The notes beneath the pieces were generated by a model. It was not told where the DNA came from. It worked only from the letters and a program-made list of their open reading frames with translations, and ran no database searches. From NCBI RefSeq assembly GCF_900112935.1, contig NZ_FONM01000005.1, positions 91,997 to 155,996 of the forward strand: a DNA stretch of 64,000 nt, in the 5' to 3' direction. This DNA comes from Trichococcus pasteurii. GTDB lineage: Bacteria; Bacillota; Bacilli; Lactobacillales; Aerococcaceae. The position numbers were made by a program, and so were the translations under genes. Of this stretch, positions 8,082 to 17,291 are shown in pieces; the stretch's first letter is position 1, and the number at the start of each line of letters is the position of its first letter.

Positions 8082-8738
8082 TCAGACATACTTGCTGCCT
8101 TCCCTGATGCTCAGGTTGGAAAGATCATTCTTATGTACGGAAAGGAAGGCGCGCACCCAATCGGGATTCGTTTTGCTGAAATCGCGCAGGCACCAACCGA
8201 TGGCTTTATTGATGAAGAATTCCTTTTGGTTAAGATTATTTTTGATGATTTCTTCCAATAACGCGGTATCCGTCTTTTCTTTGAAGCCGAGTTGATGATC
8301 GATGGCAACTCGACGCAGCCAGATGTCATCCGCCTCGCTCCATTCCAACAGGATCGGCTTGCATTCCGGATAACGTTGGACAATCGATCCGACAACCCCG
8401 TCCAAGCCATCGACGGTATCCCACCAAGATTTTGTCTGGATGTATTGCTTCAATTTAGGCAAGTCTTCCGGACCGAGGCAAGCCTGAATCGCCAAAAGAT
8501 AGTCGACACCGGCATACTGGAATTCACGTTCATCTCGCTTGAAGCATTGGTCGACGAAATCGAAGTCGACGATTTTTTCTTTTTTTGCGGTCGCAAGAAA
8601 TTTTTTATAGGCTGCTTTCCGCGGACCCGTTGGGATACCCAGGAACGGGAATTGATTCCGCATATAGGCAGACATCTGGGGGGCGCGTTCTTCATCGCGC
8701 AACGCCAGCAAAGATTCAAAAATGCCATCATACCACAT
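8082..8738 (-). CDS. DNA alkylation repair protein, AlkD-like
   Basis: A 218-residue all-helical HEAT-like repeat protein of the AlkC/AlkD family. The features MSAYMRNQFPFLGIPTGPRKAAYK near the N-terminus and DDIWLRRVAIDHQLGFKEK in the middle are typical. AlkD enzymes excise N3- and N7-alkylated purines, recognising the lesion without base flipping. Its ATG at 8738 has AAAGGCAGG about 8 nt upstream. It is transcribed alone, divergent from the hydrolase gene at 8845. Expected in the cytosol as a base-excision glycosylase. Confidence 0.88.
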   Translation of the reverse strand: MWYDGIFESLLALRDEERAPQMSAYMRNQFPFLGIPTGPRKAAYKKFLATAKKEKIVDFDFVDQCFKRDEREFQYAGVDYLLAIQACLGPEDLPKLKQYIQTKSWWDTVDGLDGVVGSIVQRYPECKPILLEWSEADDIWLRRVAIDHQLGFKEKTDTALLEEIIKNNLNQKEFFINKAIGWCLRDFSKTNPDWVRAFLSVHKNDLSNLSIREGSKYV

Positions 8739-8844
8739 GGTGTTAACCTGCCTTTCTGAGGTGGATGCGACTCATAAGTCACTCATCATGATTACTTTAG
8801 AATAGTTTCCAGAAAAGTGCAAACTGGATCCAAAGGAGGATACT

Positions 8845-9603
8845 ATGGTAAATAACAGAAAATCCAGCTGGCTCCGAAAATGGCTGATCGGTTTGGCTGT
8901 GCTTACAGTGATTGCTGCAGGTGCATTCTTTTGGTACGTGAATGATTACTACCAAGCAACGACGGATGCGGTCGAGGCGCTGCAGTCGGATGAATCGGTT
9001 ACCATCACCGAAACCGATGACGCGATCACCTTTGCGCCGAATGGAGAAGATCCGGAAGAAGGCGTCATCTTTTATCCGGGCGGAAAAGTGGAAGCAGAAG
9101 CCTATGCGCCTTTGCTGCGCAGGTTGGCCGAAGCGGACTTGTTGGTGGTAATCGTCAAGATGCCTTTCCATTTGGCGGTCTTTGATGCGGATGCGGCTGA
9201 AGCGATCATGGCACAGGAAAATGGGGTCGAGGATTGGTATCTCGCCGGGCATTCCTTGGGCGGCGTCATGGCCTCCAGTTTTGCGGCCGACCAATCTGAT
9301 GAAGTTGCTGGCCTAATTTTCTTGGCATCCTATCCGTCCGGTGATTTAATCGACGTACCGTTTCCGGTCCTTTCCATCTATGGATCGGAAGACGAAGTCC
9401 TGAACCGCGAAAGCTACGACGAAGCGCAAGGGAAGCTGCCGGATGACTACACGGAAATCGTGCTGGCTGGCGGCAATCATGGCCAGTTTGGCGATTACGG
9501 ATCACAATCAGGCGATGGAACAGCAACCATTTCCACCGTTCAGCAGCAAAAGCAGACGGTTGAAGCCATCACAGCATTCATCGAAAACAGCCACCAGCAA
9601 TAA
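8845..9603 (+). CDS. Membrane-anchored alpha/beta hydrolase
   Basis: A 252-residue protein. One N-terminal helix (about residues 12-32) anchors or exports it, and a hydrolase domain follows. The nucleophile motif GHSLGG, the later acid in YGSEDEVLN and the histidine in GGNHGQFGDYG form a plausible Ser-Asp-His triad. GVIFYPGGKVEAEAY near residue 75 resembles the oxyanion-hole strand. It belongs to the Abhydrolase_5 type, often annotated as carboxylesterase or lysophospholipase-like; the substrate is unknown. AAAGGAGG precedes ATG 8845. The acetyltransferase gene starts 48 nt after its stop. Confidence 0.87.
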   Translation: MVNNRKSSWLRKWLIGLAVLTVIAAGAFFWYVNDYYQATTDAVEALQSDESVTITETDDAITFAPNGEDPEEGVIFYPGGKVEAEAYAPLLRRLAEADLLVVIVKMPFHLAVFDADAAEAIMAQENGVEDWYLAGHSLGGVMASSFAADQSDEVAGLIFLASYPSGDLIDVPFPVLSIYGSEDEVLNRESYDEAQGKLPDDYTEIVLAGGNHGQFGDYGSQSGDGTATISTVQQQKQTVEAITAFIENSHQQ

Positions 9604-9651
9604 TGCAGCGGATCAAACAATACGTGAGATTTGCATGAAGGGAAGACAAAT

Positions 9652-10263
9652 ATGACAGAAATAACGATGGCGAAAATGAGCCAATTATCGGAAACACAAA
9701 AAGAGGAAGTCAGAAAAATTTTCGTCACCAGCTACTATAAGGACATGAAGACGCTGCATCGCGATACCGAGCGCTTGCTTGGCGGATTCCGCAGACTGCT
9801 GCAGGAGGACCTGATCCGAGTTGCGATGGACGGGGATCGCCCGGTCGCGATGGTGGGTTGTTCGACCAACAAGCGCCGTGCGATGGAAGTGAACAAAGAG
9901 GATTTCTTGTCCAACTTCGGATTTATCTGGGGACATGTCGGTTATTTCAGTTTTCGCAAAGAATACGGCGAGCCACTGGCCATCGACGATGACACGCTCT
10001 ATTTTGAATGCGTGGCGACGAATGAGGCAGACCGGCGTCAAGGCGTTGCCGGACAGATGCTGCTCAATCTGATCGAAACCGAACCTTACAAAACCTTCGC
10101 TTTGGATGTCGTCGACAGCAACGGGCGGGCACAAAGTGTTTATGAACGGATCGGCTTTCGCGAAATGCATCGGAAAAAATCCTGGATCGGAAAAATTTTC
10201 ATGGACTACTCGGAAAGCATTTGGATGAGCCGTCCGAAGCATTTGCCGGGAGTACCGGAATAA
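9652..10263 (+). CDS. GNAT family N-acetyltransferase
   Basis: A 203-residue protein. The acetyl-CoA-binding region ECVATNEADRRQGVAGQML holds the R/Q-x-x-G-x-A/G loop (RRQGVAG), followed by the LDVVDSNGRAQSVYERIGF segment typical of the last GNAT strands. GAAGGGAAG sits 6 nt before ATG 9652; an in-frame TTG at 9631 lacks a ribosome site. The substrate cannot be told from sequence. It probably shares a transcript with the hydrolase upstream, since no terminator separates them. Confidence 0.86.
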   Translation: MTEITMAKMSQLSETQKEEVRKIFVTSYYKDMKTLHRDTERLLGGFRRLLQEDLIRVAMDGDRPVAMVGCSTNKRRAMEVNKEDFLSNFGFIWGHVGYFSFRKEYGEPLAIDDDTLYFECVATNEADRRQGVAGQMLLNLIETEPYKTFALDVVDSNGRAQSVYERIGFREMHRKKSWIGKIFMDYSESIWMSRPKHLPGVPE

Positions 10264-10324
10264 CGGGGCAGCAAAAAATCAGTTAGACAAACAGCGCCAA
10301 TTTTGATATAGTGATACAGATAGT

Positions 10325-10626
10325 AACCACATTCATTGATGAAGAAAGTACTTCGAGCAATGTTCACAGCGAGCGGGGAAGGTGGAAGCCCGCAATGGAG
10401 CGAAGAAGGAAACGCACTTCAGAGAAAATGACTCGAAAACAAGCGCAGTCCTCTGTTCATCGGACAGATCGTAAGGAACGTTTGTGAGTAGCGTCATTCG
10501 GTTTAGCCCCGTTAGCGGTTCAAAAGGATAAACTAATCAGAGCCCATCTGTGTTGCTTTATCGAATTAGAGTGGTACCACGGATGTTCGTCTCTATTTTG
10601 CCAGGGCAGAATAGGGGCTTTTTTTA
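10325..10626 (+). ncRNA. T-box riboswitch for arginine (argS leader)
   Basis: The leader carries the stem I apical motif GGTGGAA (10381-10387), the specifier loop with Arg codon CGC at 10413-10415, and the T-box proper AGAGTGGTACCACGG at 10568-10582. A terminator stem (TATTTTGC...GCAGAATA, 10594-10612) and a T-run follow. Uncharged tRNA-Arg should pair with the specifier and the T-box bulge, block the terminator and allow argS expression. The specifier choice rests on its place in the 3' side of stem I and the following A. Confidence 0.93.
10592..10626 (+). terminator. Regulated terminator of the argS T-box
   Basis: The hairpin CTATTTTGC-CAGG-GCAGAATAG is followed by GGGGC and seven T. Its 5' arm lies just after the T-box sequence, as needed for mutually exclusive folding. 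Confidence 0.85.
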
Positions 10627-10717
10627 TCGTTATCGCGCATTGTGATCCCTAAGAGAAGATACGTGATCCATTCATTGTGTGGATTAGCAGAGGCATATAA
10701 TAAAGGAGCAGAAAAAT

Positions 10718-12415
10718 ATGGATTATAAAAAGATTGTTGCTGAAGAGATTCAAAAGCTGGTACCGGAGCATTTAAGCTACGACCAAGTGTACCAATTGCT
10801 GGAAGTACCCAAATATGCAGAACACGGGGACGTTGCATTTCCGGCATTCGCACTGGCGAAAGCACTGCGCAAAGCACCGCAAGCAATCGCCGGAGATTTG
10901 GCGGCACAACTGAACCATCCTTACATTGCGAAGGTGGAAGCAGTAGGCCCGTACGTCAACCTTTTCCTTGAAAAAGCAGCCGTTACAAATGCAGTCCTGC
11001 ATGAAATTGCTGCCGAGAAGCATGCATTCGGAACAGCCGATATCGGCAAAGGCGGCAATGTTCCGATCGATATGTCCTCGCCGAATATCGCGAAACCGAT
11101 CTCGATGGGCCATTTGCGTTCAACAGTAATCGGAAATTCTTTGGCCAACATCATGAAAAAAGTCGGCTTCAACCCGATCAAAATTAACCACTTGGGCGAC
11201 TGGGGAACGCAATTCGGCAAGTTGATCGTCGCCTACAAATTGTGGGGCAATGAGGAGAAAGTCAAAGCTGAGCCGATCAACGAATTGCTGACTCTGTACG
11301 TGCGTTTCCATTCGGAAGCAGAAACAGACGATACTTTGAACGACGAAGCCCGCGCCTGGTTCAAGAAATTGGAAGACGGCGATGAAGAAGCTTTGCATCT
11401 TTGGGAGTGGTTCCGTTCCGAATCGCTGCAGGAATTCATGAAAATCTACGATATGTTGGGGATCACGTTCGATTCCTTCAACGGCGAAGCTTTCTATAAT
11501 GACAAGATGGATGAAGTCGTTGAGCTGTTGGACAAAGCCGGCATCCTGACCCAGGACCGCGGAGCAACCATCGTCGATCTGGAAAAATACAACTTGAATC
11601 CGGCTTTGATCAAGAAATCGGACGGCGCAACGCTGTACATCACCCGCGACTTGGCTGCGGCGATTTACCGCAAACGCAATTATGATTTTGCGATGTCCCT
11701 GTATGCAGTCGGCAATGAGCAAAGCAATCATTTCAAACAACTGAAAGCCGTATTGAAAGAGTTGGGCTACGACTGGGCAGAAAACATGCACCACATCCCA
11801 TTCGGTCTGATCACGCAAGGCGGCAAGAAACTGTCGACTCGTCAAGGGAAAGTCATCCTGCTTGAGGAAGTACTGAACGAAGCGACCGAGCTTTCCTTGA
11901 AACAGATCAACGAGAAGAATCCGACTCTGGAAGACAAAGAAGCAGTCGCCAAAGCAGTCGGCATCGGCGCCGTCGTTTTCCATGACCTGAAAAATGACCG
12001 TCTGAACAATTTCGACTTCGATTTGGAGGAAGTCGTGCAATTCGAAGGCGAAACAGGCCCATACGTACAATACACAAATGCACGCGGCTTGAGCATTTTG
12101 CGCAAAGCGGCAGTCGAACTGGACACGACCGAAGCTGCTGATCTTGGTTTGGATGACGCGTACGCATGGGAAGTCGTGAAACTGTTGAACAGTTTCCCTG
12201 AAATCATCCAACAAGCCTACGAAAAATTCGAGCCATCGGTGATCGCGAAATACACGCTCCACTTGTCCCAAGCATTCAATAAATATTACGGCAACACAAA
12301 AGTGCTGGTAGAAGACGATAAACGCAACGCCCGCCTGGCATTAGTCCAATCCGTAGCCACAGTCCTGCAAGAAGGCCTAAGACTCCTAGGAGTCCAATCC
12401 CCAGAAAAAATGTAG
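10718..12415 (+). CDS. argS: Arginyl-tRNA synthetase
   Basis: A 565-residue class I synthetase that charges tRNA-Arg in the cytosol. The order is N-terminal additional domain (about residues 1-110), the HIGH-type motif in [15 protein letters not shown] (about 120-136), the catalytic core, a KMSKS-like [11 protein letters not shown], the anticodon-binding DALR domain, and the C-terminus [17 protein letters not shown] precedes ATG 10718. It is controlled by the T-box upstream. The stop codon overlaps the first copy of an 18-bp direct repeat. Confidence 0.97.
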   Translation: MDYKKIVAEEIQKLVPEHLSYDQVYQLLEVPKYAEHGDVAFPAFALAKALRKAPQAIAGDLAAQLNHPYIAKVEAVGPYVNLFLEKAAVTNAVLHEIAAEKHAFGTADIGKGGNVPIDMSSPNIAKPISMGHLRSTVIGNSLANIMKKVGFNPIKINHLGDWGTQFGKLIVAYKLWGNEEKVKAEPINELLTLYVRFHSEAETDDTLNDEARAWFKKLEDGDEEALHLWEWFRSESLQEFMKIYDMLGITFDSFNGEAFYNDKMDEVVELLDKAGILTQDRGATIVDLEKYNLNPALIKKSDGATLYITRDLAAAIYRKRNYDFAMSLYAVGNEQSNHFKQLKAVLKELGYDWAENMHHIPFGLITQGGKKLSTRQGKVILLEEVLNEATELSLKQINEKNPTLEDKEAVAKAVGIGAVVFHDLKNDRLNNFDFDLEEVVQFEGETGPYVQYTNARGLSILRKAAVELDTTEAADLGLDDAYAWEVVKLLNSFPEIIQQAYEKFEPSVIAKYTLHLSQAFNKYYGNTKVLVEDDKRNARLALVQSVATVLQEGLRLLGVQSPEKM

Positions 12416-12743
12416 GATGAGATGATTCGCGGTTAGAGTTCGAGCACTAAGAGGACAAACACAAAGCGGACGCTTTTTGTCCGCGTGTGGTTGTCAGCTT
12501 AGGCGGAGAACTCTGCGAATCAGAACTCGACTATGTAGAGCGAGATGAATCCCGCTCTAGGAATCGAGCACTAACGAAATTTAGGAACAACCAGCCTGGT
12601 TTTGGCTGGATGGGCCTAAATAGCGTTAGGCACTCAAACGTCACAGTGCGACGTTTGAGGTCTTTCGCAATGTTTGTGCTGAACCTAATGACGCACCGTT
12701 TGTTAGGGATTCAGAACGCGTTTGCGTAGGATGAGATGATTCG
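12412..12743 (+). repeat. Structured element bounded by 18-bp direct repeats
   Basis: GTAGGATGAGATGATTCG occurs identically at 12412-12429 (over the argS stop) and 12726-12743. Between them lie several strong dyads: 12453-12495 (GCGGAC/GTCCGC core with GACAA/TTGTC), 12571-12629 (CTAACG...CGTTAG enclosing CCAGCC/GGCTGG), 12633-12659 (CTCAAACGTC/GACGTTTGAG) and 12684-12707 (CCTAA/TTAGG). I see no credible gene inside. It could be a MITE-like insertion with a target duplication, a repeat family member or a structured 3' UTR. Confidence 0.75.
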
Positions 12744-12760
12744 TCCTTCTTCAAAATCAA

Positions 12761-12797
12761 AACCGCCTAAAATTATGCATATAGTTTTAGGTTTTTT
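12761..12797 (+). terminator. Terminator downstream of argS and its repeat element
   Basis: The stem CCTAAAA/TTTTAGG has an AT-rich loop and a T-run. It would end transcripts coming through the structured element. Confidence 0.8.
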
Positions 12798-12838
12798 GAT
12801 TTTCATTGAACAATAAAAACAGAAAGAAGGGATAACCT

Positions 12839-14389
12839 GTGGATATCTACAGGAAACTTATGGCTGATGAGCGCGTCGTTTACCTTGCGAAAGGAACACT
12901 TGTGGGCTTATCAGCAGGTTTTATTATCAGTCTTTTCAGATTAGGAATTGAATTTATTTTAGAAACAGTAGTTGAAAGCTATCATTATATGCAAGAACGA
13001 CCCATCTGGCTTTTGCCTTGGCTGCTATTTTCAATAGTGGCTGCCATCATTGTTGGCCAGCTAGTCAAAAGCGAACCCAACATCAAGGGCAGCGGCATCC
13101 CACAAGTGGAAGGGCAAGTCCAAGGGATTATGAAGCTCAACTGGTGGCCCGTGCTCTGGAAAAAATTCGTCGGAGGCCTGCTGGCGATCGGATCGGGCCT
13201 CTTCTTAGGAAGGGAGGGCCCTTCCATCCAATTGGGATCCGCAGTGGGACAAGGCATCAGCAGTCTCACAAAAGGGGATGACGTGGAAGAAAAAATCCTG
13301 CTTTCGAGCGGTGCTGGCGCCGGTTTGGCGGCAGCTTTCAATGCGCCCTTGGCAGGCTTGATGTTTGTCCTTGAGGAAGTTCATCACAATTTTTCCCCCT
13401 TGTTGGCCATCACGACCTTTTCCTCCGCGCTCGTGGCAAATTTCGTGTCCTTGAACATCTTCGGTTTGACTCCGGCGTTGGACATCGGCATGATGAACAC
13501 GATCCCAATCGCCTACTACGGCTTGGTTATTGGTTTGGGGATCTTTCTGGGATTGAATGGCTGGCTCTACACCAAAGTAGTCCTGTCAATGCCAAAACTC
13601 TATGGCAAACTCCCATTCATCCCGGCGCGGTACAACGCAATCTTGCCATTCATTCTGGTTATCCCGATCGGCTATTTTCTTCCCCAGGTCATCGGAGGAG
13701 GCAGCGAGCTGATCCTGCATTTGAGCAATTGGCAACTCTCTTTGGGTATGCTGATTGGCTTGTGGGTTCTGCGCTTTGTATTTTCGATGATCTCTTACGG
13801 CGCGAATGTTCCCGGCGGCATTTTTCTGCCGATCTTATCATTGGGAGCGATATTGGGCGCCATCTACGGAAAAGCGGCTCTGACTCTGCTTTCGTTCGAT
13901 CCGCAATATTTGCCGCATTTCATCATTTTTGCGATGGCGGGTTATTTCACAGCCATCGGAAAAGCACCTTTGACTGCCATCATTCTGGTGACGGAGATGG
14001 TTGGTGGGATGAATCAGTTGATGCCGCTTGCCATTTGTTCATTCAGCGCCTATATCACTGCTGATTTGTTGGGTGTGGATCCCATCTATGAAAGCCTTTT
14101 GGAAAGGCTTATCGCTTCGCACGACAGCAAGCGCATCGGGAAAAAATACCTATTTGATCTCCCGGTCATAGCCGAAAGCCATTTCTCTGGAAAAAAAATC
14201 CGTGACGTACGGTGGCCTGAAGATGTATTGGTGACCTCGATCCGAAGAGGCCAACAGAATGTTGTGGCTACAGGGAAGACCGTTATGCAAACGGGGGATG
14301 TGTTGCATGTTTTGACTGATCTGGGACTGGCCAAAACTGTTAAGGAAGAACTCAAACAACTGGAAATAAGACGACTTTCCGACATTTGA
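12839..14389 (+). CDS. ClC family chloride channel/antiporter with TrkA-C domain
   Basis: A 516-residue membrane protein. The ClC selectivity motifs are present: GSGIP (residues 84-88), GREGP (124-128) with the gating Glu126, and GANVPGGIFLP later. The C-terminal ~80 residues form a TrkA-C (RCK-C) ligand-binding domain. Presence of the gating Glu suggests H+/Cl- exchange rather than passive conduction; other anions such as F- are less likely because ClC-F proteins differ in these motifs. GTG 12839 is preceded by AGAAAGAAGGG. It stands alone after the argS terminator. Confidence 0.92.
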   Translation: MDIYRKLMADERVVYLAKGTLVGLSAGFIISLFRLGIEFILETVVESYHYMQERPIWLLPWLLFSIVAAIIVGQLVKSEPNIKGSGIPQVEGQVQGIMKLNWWPVLWKKFVGGLLAIGSGLFLGREGPSIQLGSAVGQGISSLTKGDDVEEKILLSSGAGAGLAAAFNAPLAGLMFVLEEVHHNFSPLLAITTFSSALVANFVSLNIFGLTPALDIGMMNTIPIAYYGLVIGLGIFLGLNGWLYTKVVLSMPKLYGKLPFIPARYNAILPFILVIPIGYFLPQVIGGGSELILHLSNWQLSLGMLIGLWVLRFVFSMISYGANVPGGIFLPILSLGAILGAIYGKAALTLLSFDPQYLPHFIIFAMAGYFTAIGKAPLTAIILVTEMVGGMNQLMPLAICSFSAYITADLLGVDPIYESLLERLIASHDSKRIGKKYLFDLPVIAESHFSGKKIRDVRWPEDVLVTSIRRGQQNVVATGKTVMQTGDVLHVLTDLGLAKTVKEELKQLEIRRLSDI

Positions 14390-14487
14390 TGCATCAGAAA
14401 AGTTTTTTTCTGAAAAGTATGCTATCCTTATATTGAAGTTTTCAAAAGTCGGTGCTTCGCAAGCCTTGATAGAGGGGGTTCTGTAAA

Positions 14488-14964
14488 ATGGGAAGAATTT
14501 CAGACATCACATTGACCAATCAACCGGAACAGCGCATCATTTCCATCAAAACGGAAACGACGTTGAAAAATATGCAGACGAAGATAGAGGATTGCCGCGA
14601 AAAGATCCTGACCTATCTGAACCTGTTGGAAGAACTGCCTGCAGGTCCCTGTTTAACGATCTATTACTCATTCACGAAGCAAAATGTCGAAATCGAAGTC
14701 GGCTATCCAATCGCGAAGATGTTGCCGCCGCAGGATGATATCCGCATGTCCAGCATTCCGGCAGGGAAACGCGTATCCTGTCTGAATATCGGCCCTTATA
14801 ATGAAATCCCGAAACTTTACCAGGAGATGGATCAGTGGATGGAAGTCCATGATTTCGAAACGAACGGCATCTCCTATGAAACCTACTACAATGGTGAAGG
14901 CTTCACGCCGCAGGAATATTTGACCAAAATCGAATTGCCTATCCAAGAGGCAGATGAAAATTAA
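14488..14964 (+). CDS. GyrI-like small-molecule-binding protein
   Basis: A 158-residue protein made up of one GyrI-like/AraC effector-binding domain, with no DNA-binding domain. The pattern VEIEVGYPI followed by SIPAGKRVSCLNIGPYNEIPKLYQEMDQW is typical. Such stand-alone domains bind or hydrolyse hydrophobic cationic compounds or act as gyrase-modulating proteins. The MATE drug pump gene follows after a terminator, so a shared theme of xenobiotic handling is possible but unproven. GAGGGGG lies upstream of ATG 14488. Confidence 0.82.
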   Translation: MGRISDITLTNQPEQRIISIKTETTLKNMQTKIEDCREKILTYLNLLEELPAGPCLTIYYSFTKQNVEIEVGYPIAKMLPPQDDIRMSSIPAGKRVSCLNIGPYNEIPKLYQEMDQWMEVHDFETNGISYETYYNGEGFTPQEYLTKIELPIQEADEN

Positions 14965-14985
14965 AAATTATAGCTACAAAAGAGC

Positions 14986-15016
14986 GAGCCGTCGAATAGA
15001 CGGCTCCACTTTTTTG
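14986..15016 (+). terminator. Terminator after the GyrI-like gene
   Basis: The perfect stem GAGCCGTC-GAATA-GACGGCTC is followed by CAC and a T-run. It ends 14 nt before the MATE start, so it could also attenuate read-through into that gene. Confidence 0.85.
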
Positions 15017-15030
15017 GAAAGGAAGAAAAT

Positions 15031-16434
15031 ATGCAACAAAACAAACAGCCAGCAATGGCGGAAAACAAGATGGGTGTCATGCCCGTCAACAAATTACTGA
15101 TCTCGATGTCCGTGCCGATGATGATTTCCATGCTGGTGCAAGCTTTATATAATGTCGTCGACAGCATCTTTGTGGCCCAAATTGGTGAAAAAGCCCTGAC
15201 TGCCGTATCCTTGGCATTCCCGGTGCAGAACTTGATGATCGCTTTGGCGGTCGGTACCGGGGTCGGGATCAATGCCTTGGTTTCCAGACGCCTCGGGGAA
15301 AAAAATTACGAGGCGGCAAACAGCACGGCCGATAACGGCATTTTCCTGAATGCTGTGCATTTCCTGTTGTTCTTGGCATTGGGATTGTTCTTCATCCCGC
15401 TTTATTTCTCATTCCAAACGAAGGATGCAGAAATCATCGCCTACGGAATCGATTATCTGCAAGTCATCTGCGTCTTCTCGATTGGAGTATTCATGCAGGT
15501 CAGTATGGAACGCTTGTTGCAGTCGACCGGCAGAACCCTGTTCACGATGACGACCCAAGCGACGGGTGCGATCCTGAACATCATCCTCGATCCGATCTTC
15601 ATTTTCGGCTGGTTCGGCGTTCCGGCGATGGGGACAAGAGGCGCTGCGATCGCAACCGTCATCGGACAAATAGCCGCGGCTTCATTGGCCTTCTTTTTCA
15701 ACGTTCGGTTCAACAAGGAAATCACCTTGTCGTTTAAAGGGTTCCGCCCGGACATGCAAACAATCAAAAAAATCTATTCCATCGGCGGCCCTTCGATTCT
15801 GATGCAAGCTGTCGGCTCCTTCCTGAATTTGAGCCTGAACAATATTCTGATCCGTTTCACACCTACTGCGACTGCTGTTTTCGGTGTCTACTTCAAGCTT
15901 CAGAGTTTCATATTCATGCCGGTTTTCGGCCTGAATAACGGAATGGTTCCGATCATCGCCTATAACTACGGCGCCGACCAAAAAGATCGGATCAAGCAGG
16001 CCATCACCTTGTCGAAAAGATATGCGATGGCGATCATGTTCATCGGTGCTGCCATTTTCTTGCTGATGCCCGGAACACTTCTGCAATTGTTCAATGCATC
16101 CGATGAAATGCTGGAGATCGGTATCCCGGCTTTACGGATCATCAGTCTCTGCTATGTTGCTGCAGGCTACAACATCGTTTCCGGGTCTGTGTTCCAAGCC
16201 TTCGGAAGAGGCGGCCTGAGTCTGTGGGTCTCCATGATCCGCCAGGTCGTGGTGCTGCTGCCGGCAGCATACCTGCTTTCTTTGTTGGGGAACGTTTCGT
16301 TTGTCTGGTGGGCGTTTCCGATCGCGGAAGTCTTCGCATTGGTCATGAGCATCTATTTCAACAAAAAAATCGACAAAGAAGTCATCGCGAATATCTATCC
16401 GCATACAATCGGAGACGCTGTTCCGGAACAATAA
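15031..16434 (+). CDS. MATE family multidrug/Na+ antiporter
   Basis: A 467-residue protein with about 12 membrane helices in two related halves. The N-terminus (SVPMMISMLVQALYNVVDSIFVAQ) and the internal repeat beginning SIGGPSILMQAVGSFLNLSLNNIL mark the two MATE bundles. It should expel cationic compounds in exchange for Na+ or H+; the actual substrate is unknown. GGAAAGGAAG precedes ATG 15031. The terminator at 14986 separates it from the upstream gene, and a strong terminator follows. Confidence 0.92.
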   Translation: MQQNKQPAMAENKMGVMPVNKLLISMSVPMMISMLVQALYNVVDSIFVAQIGEKALTAVSLAFPVQNLMIALAVGTGVGINALVSRRLGEKNYEAANSTADNGIFLNAVHFLLFLALGLFFIPLYFSFQTKDAEIIAYGIDYLQVICVFSIGVFMQVSMERLLQSTGRTLFTMTTQATGAILNIILDPIFIFGWFGVPAMGTRGAAIATVIGQIAAASLAFFFNVRFNKEITLSFKGFRPDMQTIKKIYSIGGPSILMQAVGSFLNLSLNNILIRFTPTATAVFGVYFKLQSFIFMPVFGLNNGMVPIIAYNYGADQKDRIKQAITLSKRYAMAIMFIGAAIFLLMPGTLLQLFNASDEMLEIGIPALRIISLCYVAAGYNIVSGSVFQAFGRGGLSLWVSMIRQVVVLLPAAYLLSLLGNVSFVWWAFPIAEVFALVMSIYFNKKIDKEVIANIYPHTIGDAVPEQ

Positions 16435-16442
16435 TAAAAATG

Positions 16443-16486
16443 AAAGCCTTGCAGAGCCGTATAGCGGTTCTGCAAGGCTTTTTTTA
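16443..16486 (+). terminator. Terminator of the MATE gene
   Basis: The stem AAAGCCTTGCAGA(G)CCG/CGG(T)TCTGCAAGGCTT is followed by a T-run. Confidence 0.9.
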
Positions 16487-16605
16487 TTGATTCGCGGGAT
16501 CGGGTGTTTTCGGATCCGGATAAGTGTCCGGCTTTACTTTTATTCCCCGGAATCCTAAAATGAAAGAGACAGAAGGACGTTTGAAACCAGAACGGAGGGA
16601 TTTCA

Positions 16606-17244
16606 GTGAAGATCGGAATCATCGGAGCAACAGGCAGACAGGGCAGGCTGATTTTGGAAGAAGCGCATGCCCGGGGACACGAGGTGACCGCCATCATCCG
16701 GAATCCCGCCAAGCTTGCGGACAAACAAATAACCATTATGGAGCGGGATATTTTCGATGTGCAGGTGGAGGATCTGAGAGGGTTCGATGTGATTGTGGAT
16801 GCGTTCAATGCGTCGGCGGGGATGGAAGAGGAACACGTCACCTCGCTGCAGTCATTGATCGACGAACTGGAGCACCTGCCGGAAACGCGTTTGATTGTTG
16901 TAGGTGGTGCCGGCAGCCTTTACGCCGATCCGGGAAAGACAATCCGCGTCATGGAAACGGCCAATTTTCCCGAGGCCTACAAGCCCACTGCAACGAACAT
17001 GGCCAAAGCTCTCAATATCCTGAAGGAAAGCACTGTGAATTGGACTTATCTTTCGCCATCCGCTTTTTTTGACCCGAACGGCAACCGGACCGGGAAATAC
17101 GCGGAAGGTGCAGATACATTACTGCTGAACAGCGAGGGTGAGAGTTACATCAGTTACGCGGATTATTCGATCGCGCTTGTGGATGAAATCGAAAGAAAAC
17201 GGCATCTAAGGCAACGCTACACAGTCGTCGGCGAGCGGCAGTAA
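16606..17244 (+). CDS. NAD(P)-binding Rossmann-fold protein (NmrA/YwnB-like)
   Basis: A 212-residue atypical short-chain dehydrogenase. The N-terminal GATGRQG motif (GxxGxxG) within MKIGIIGATGRQGRLILEEA binds the cofactor, and DVIVDAFNA and VVGGAGSLY segments follow. The classical YxxxK catalytic pair is not obvious, as in NmrA- and YwnB-type proteins. The role is unknown; flavin or quinone reduction and redox sensing are options. GGAGGGATTTCA precedes GTG 16606. A methyltransferase gene follows within 50 nt and may share the transcript. Confidence 0.85.
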   Translation: MKIGIIGATGRQGRLILEEAHARGHEVTAIIRNPAKLADKQITIMERDIFDVQVEDLRGFDVIVDAFNASAGMEEEHVTSLQSLIDELEHLPETRLIVVGGAGSLYADPGKTIRVMETANFPEAYKPTATNMAKALNILKESTVNWTYLSPSAFFDPNGNRTGKYAEGADTLLLNSEGESYISYADYSIALVDEIERKRHLRQRYTVVGERQ

Positions 17245-17291
17245 ATCCTGTTGCTGACAGCCACGGAGGACGAAGATCAGGAGGGGAAATC

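Noticed and set aside
11120..12271. 383-codon minus-strand open frame inside argS
   Set aside because: It is fully contained in argS on the other strand; the composition (many Gln, Phe, His) is typical of a shadow frame.
12487..12729. 80-codon open frame inside the argS-downstream element
   Set aside because: It lies across strong hairpins, has no ribosome site, and its Arg/Ser-rich translation resembles no protein.
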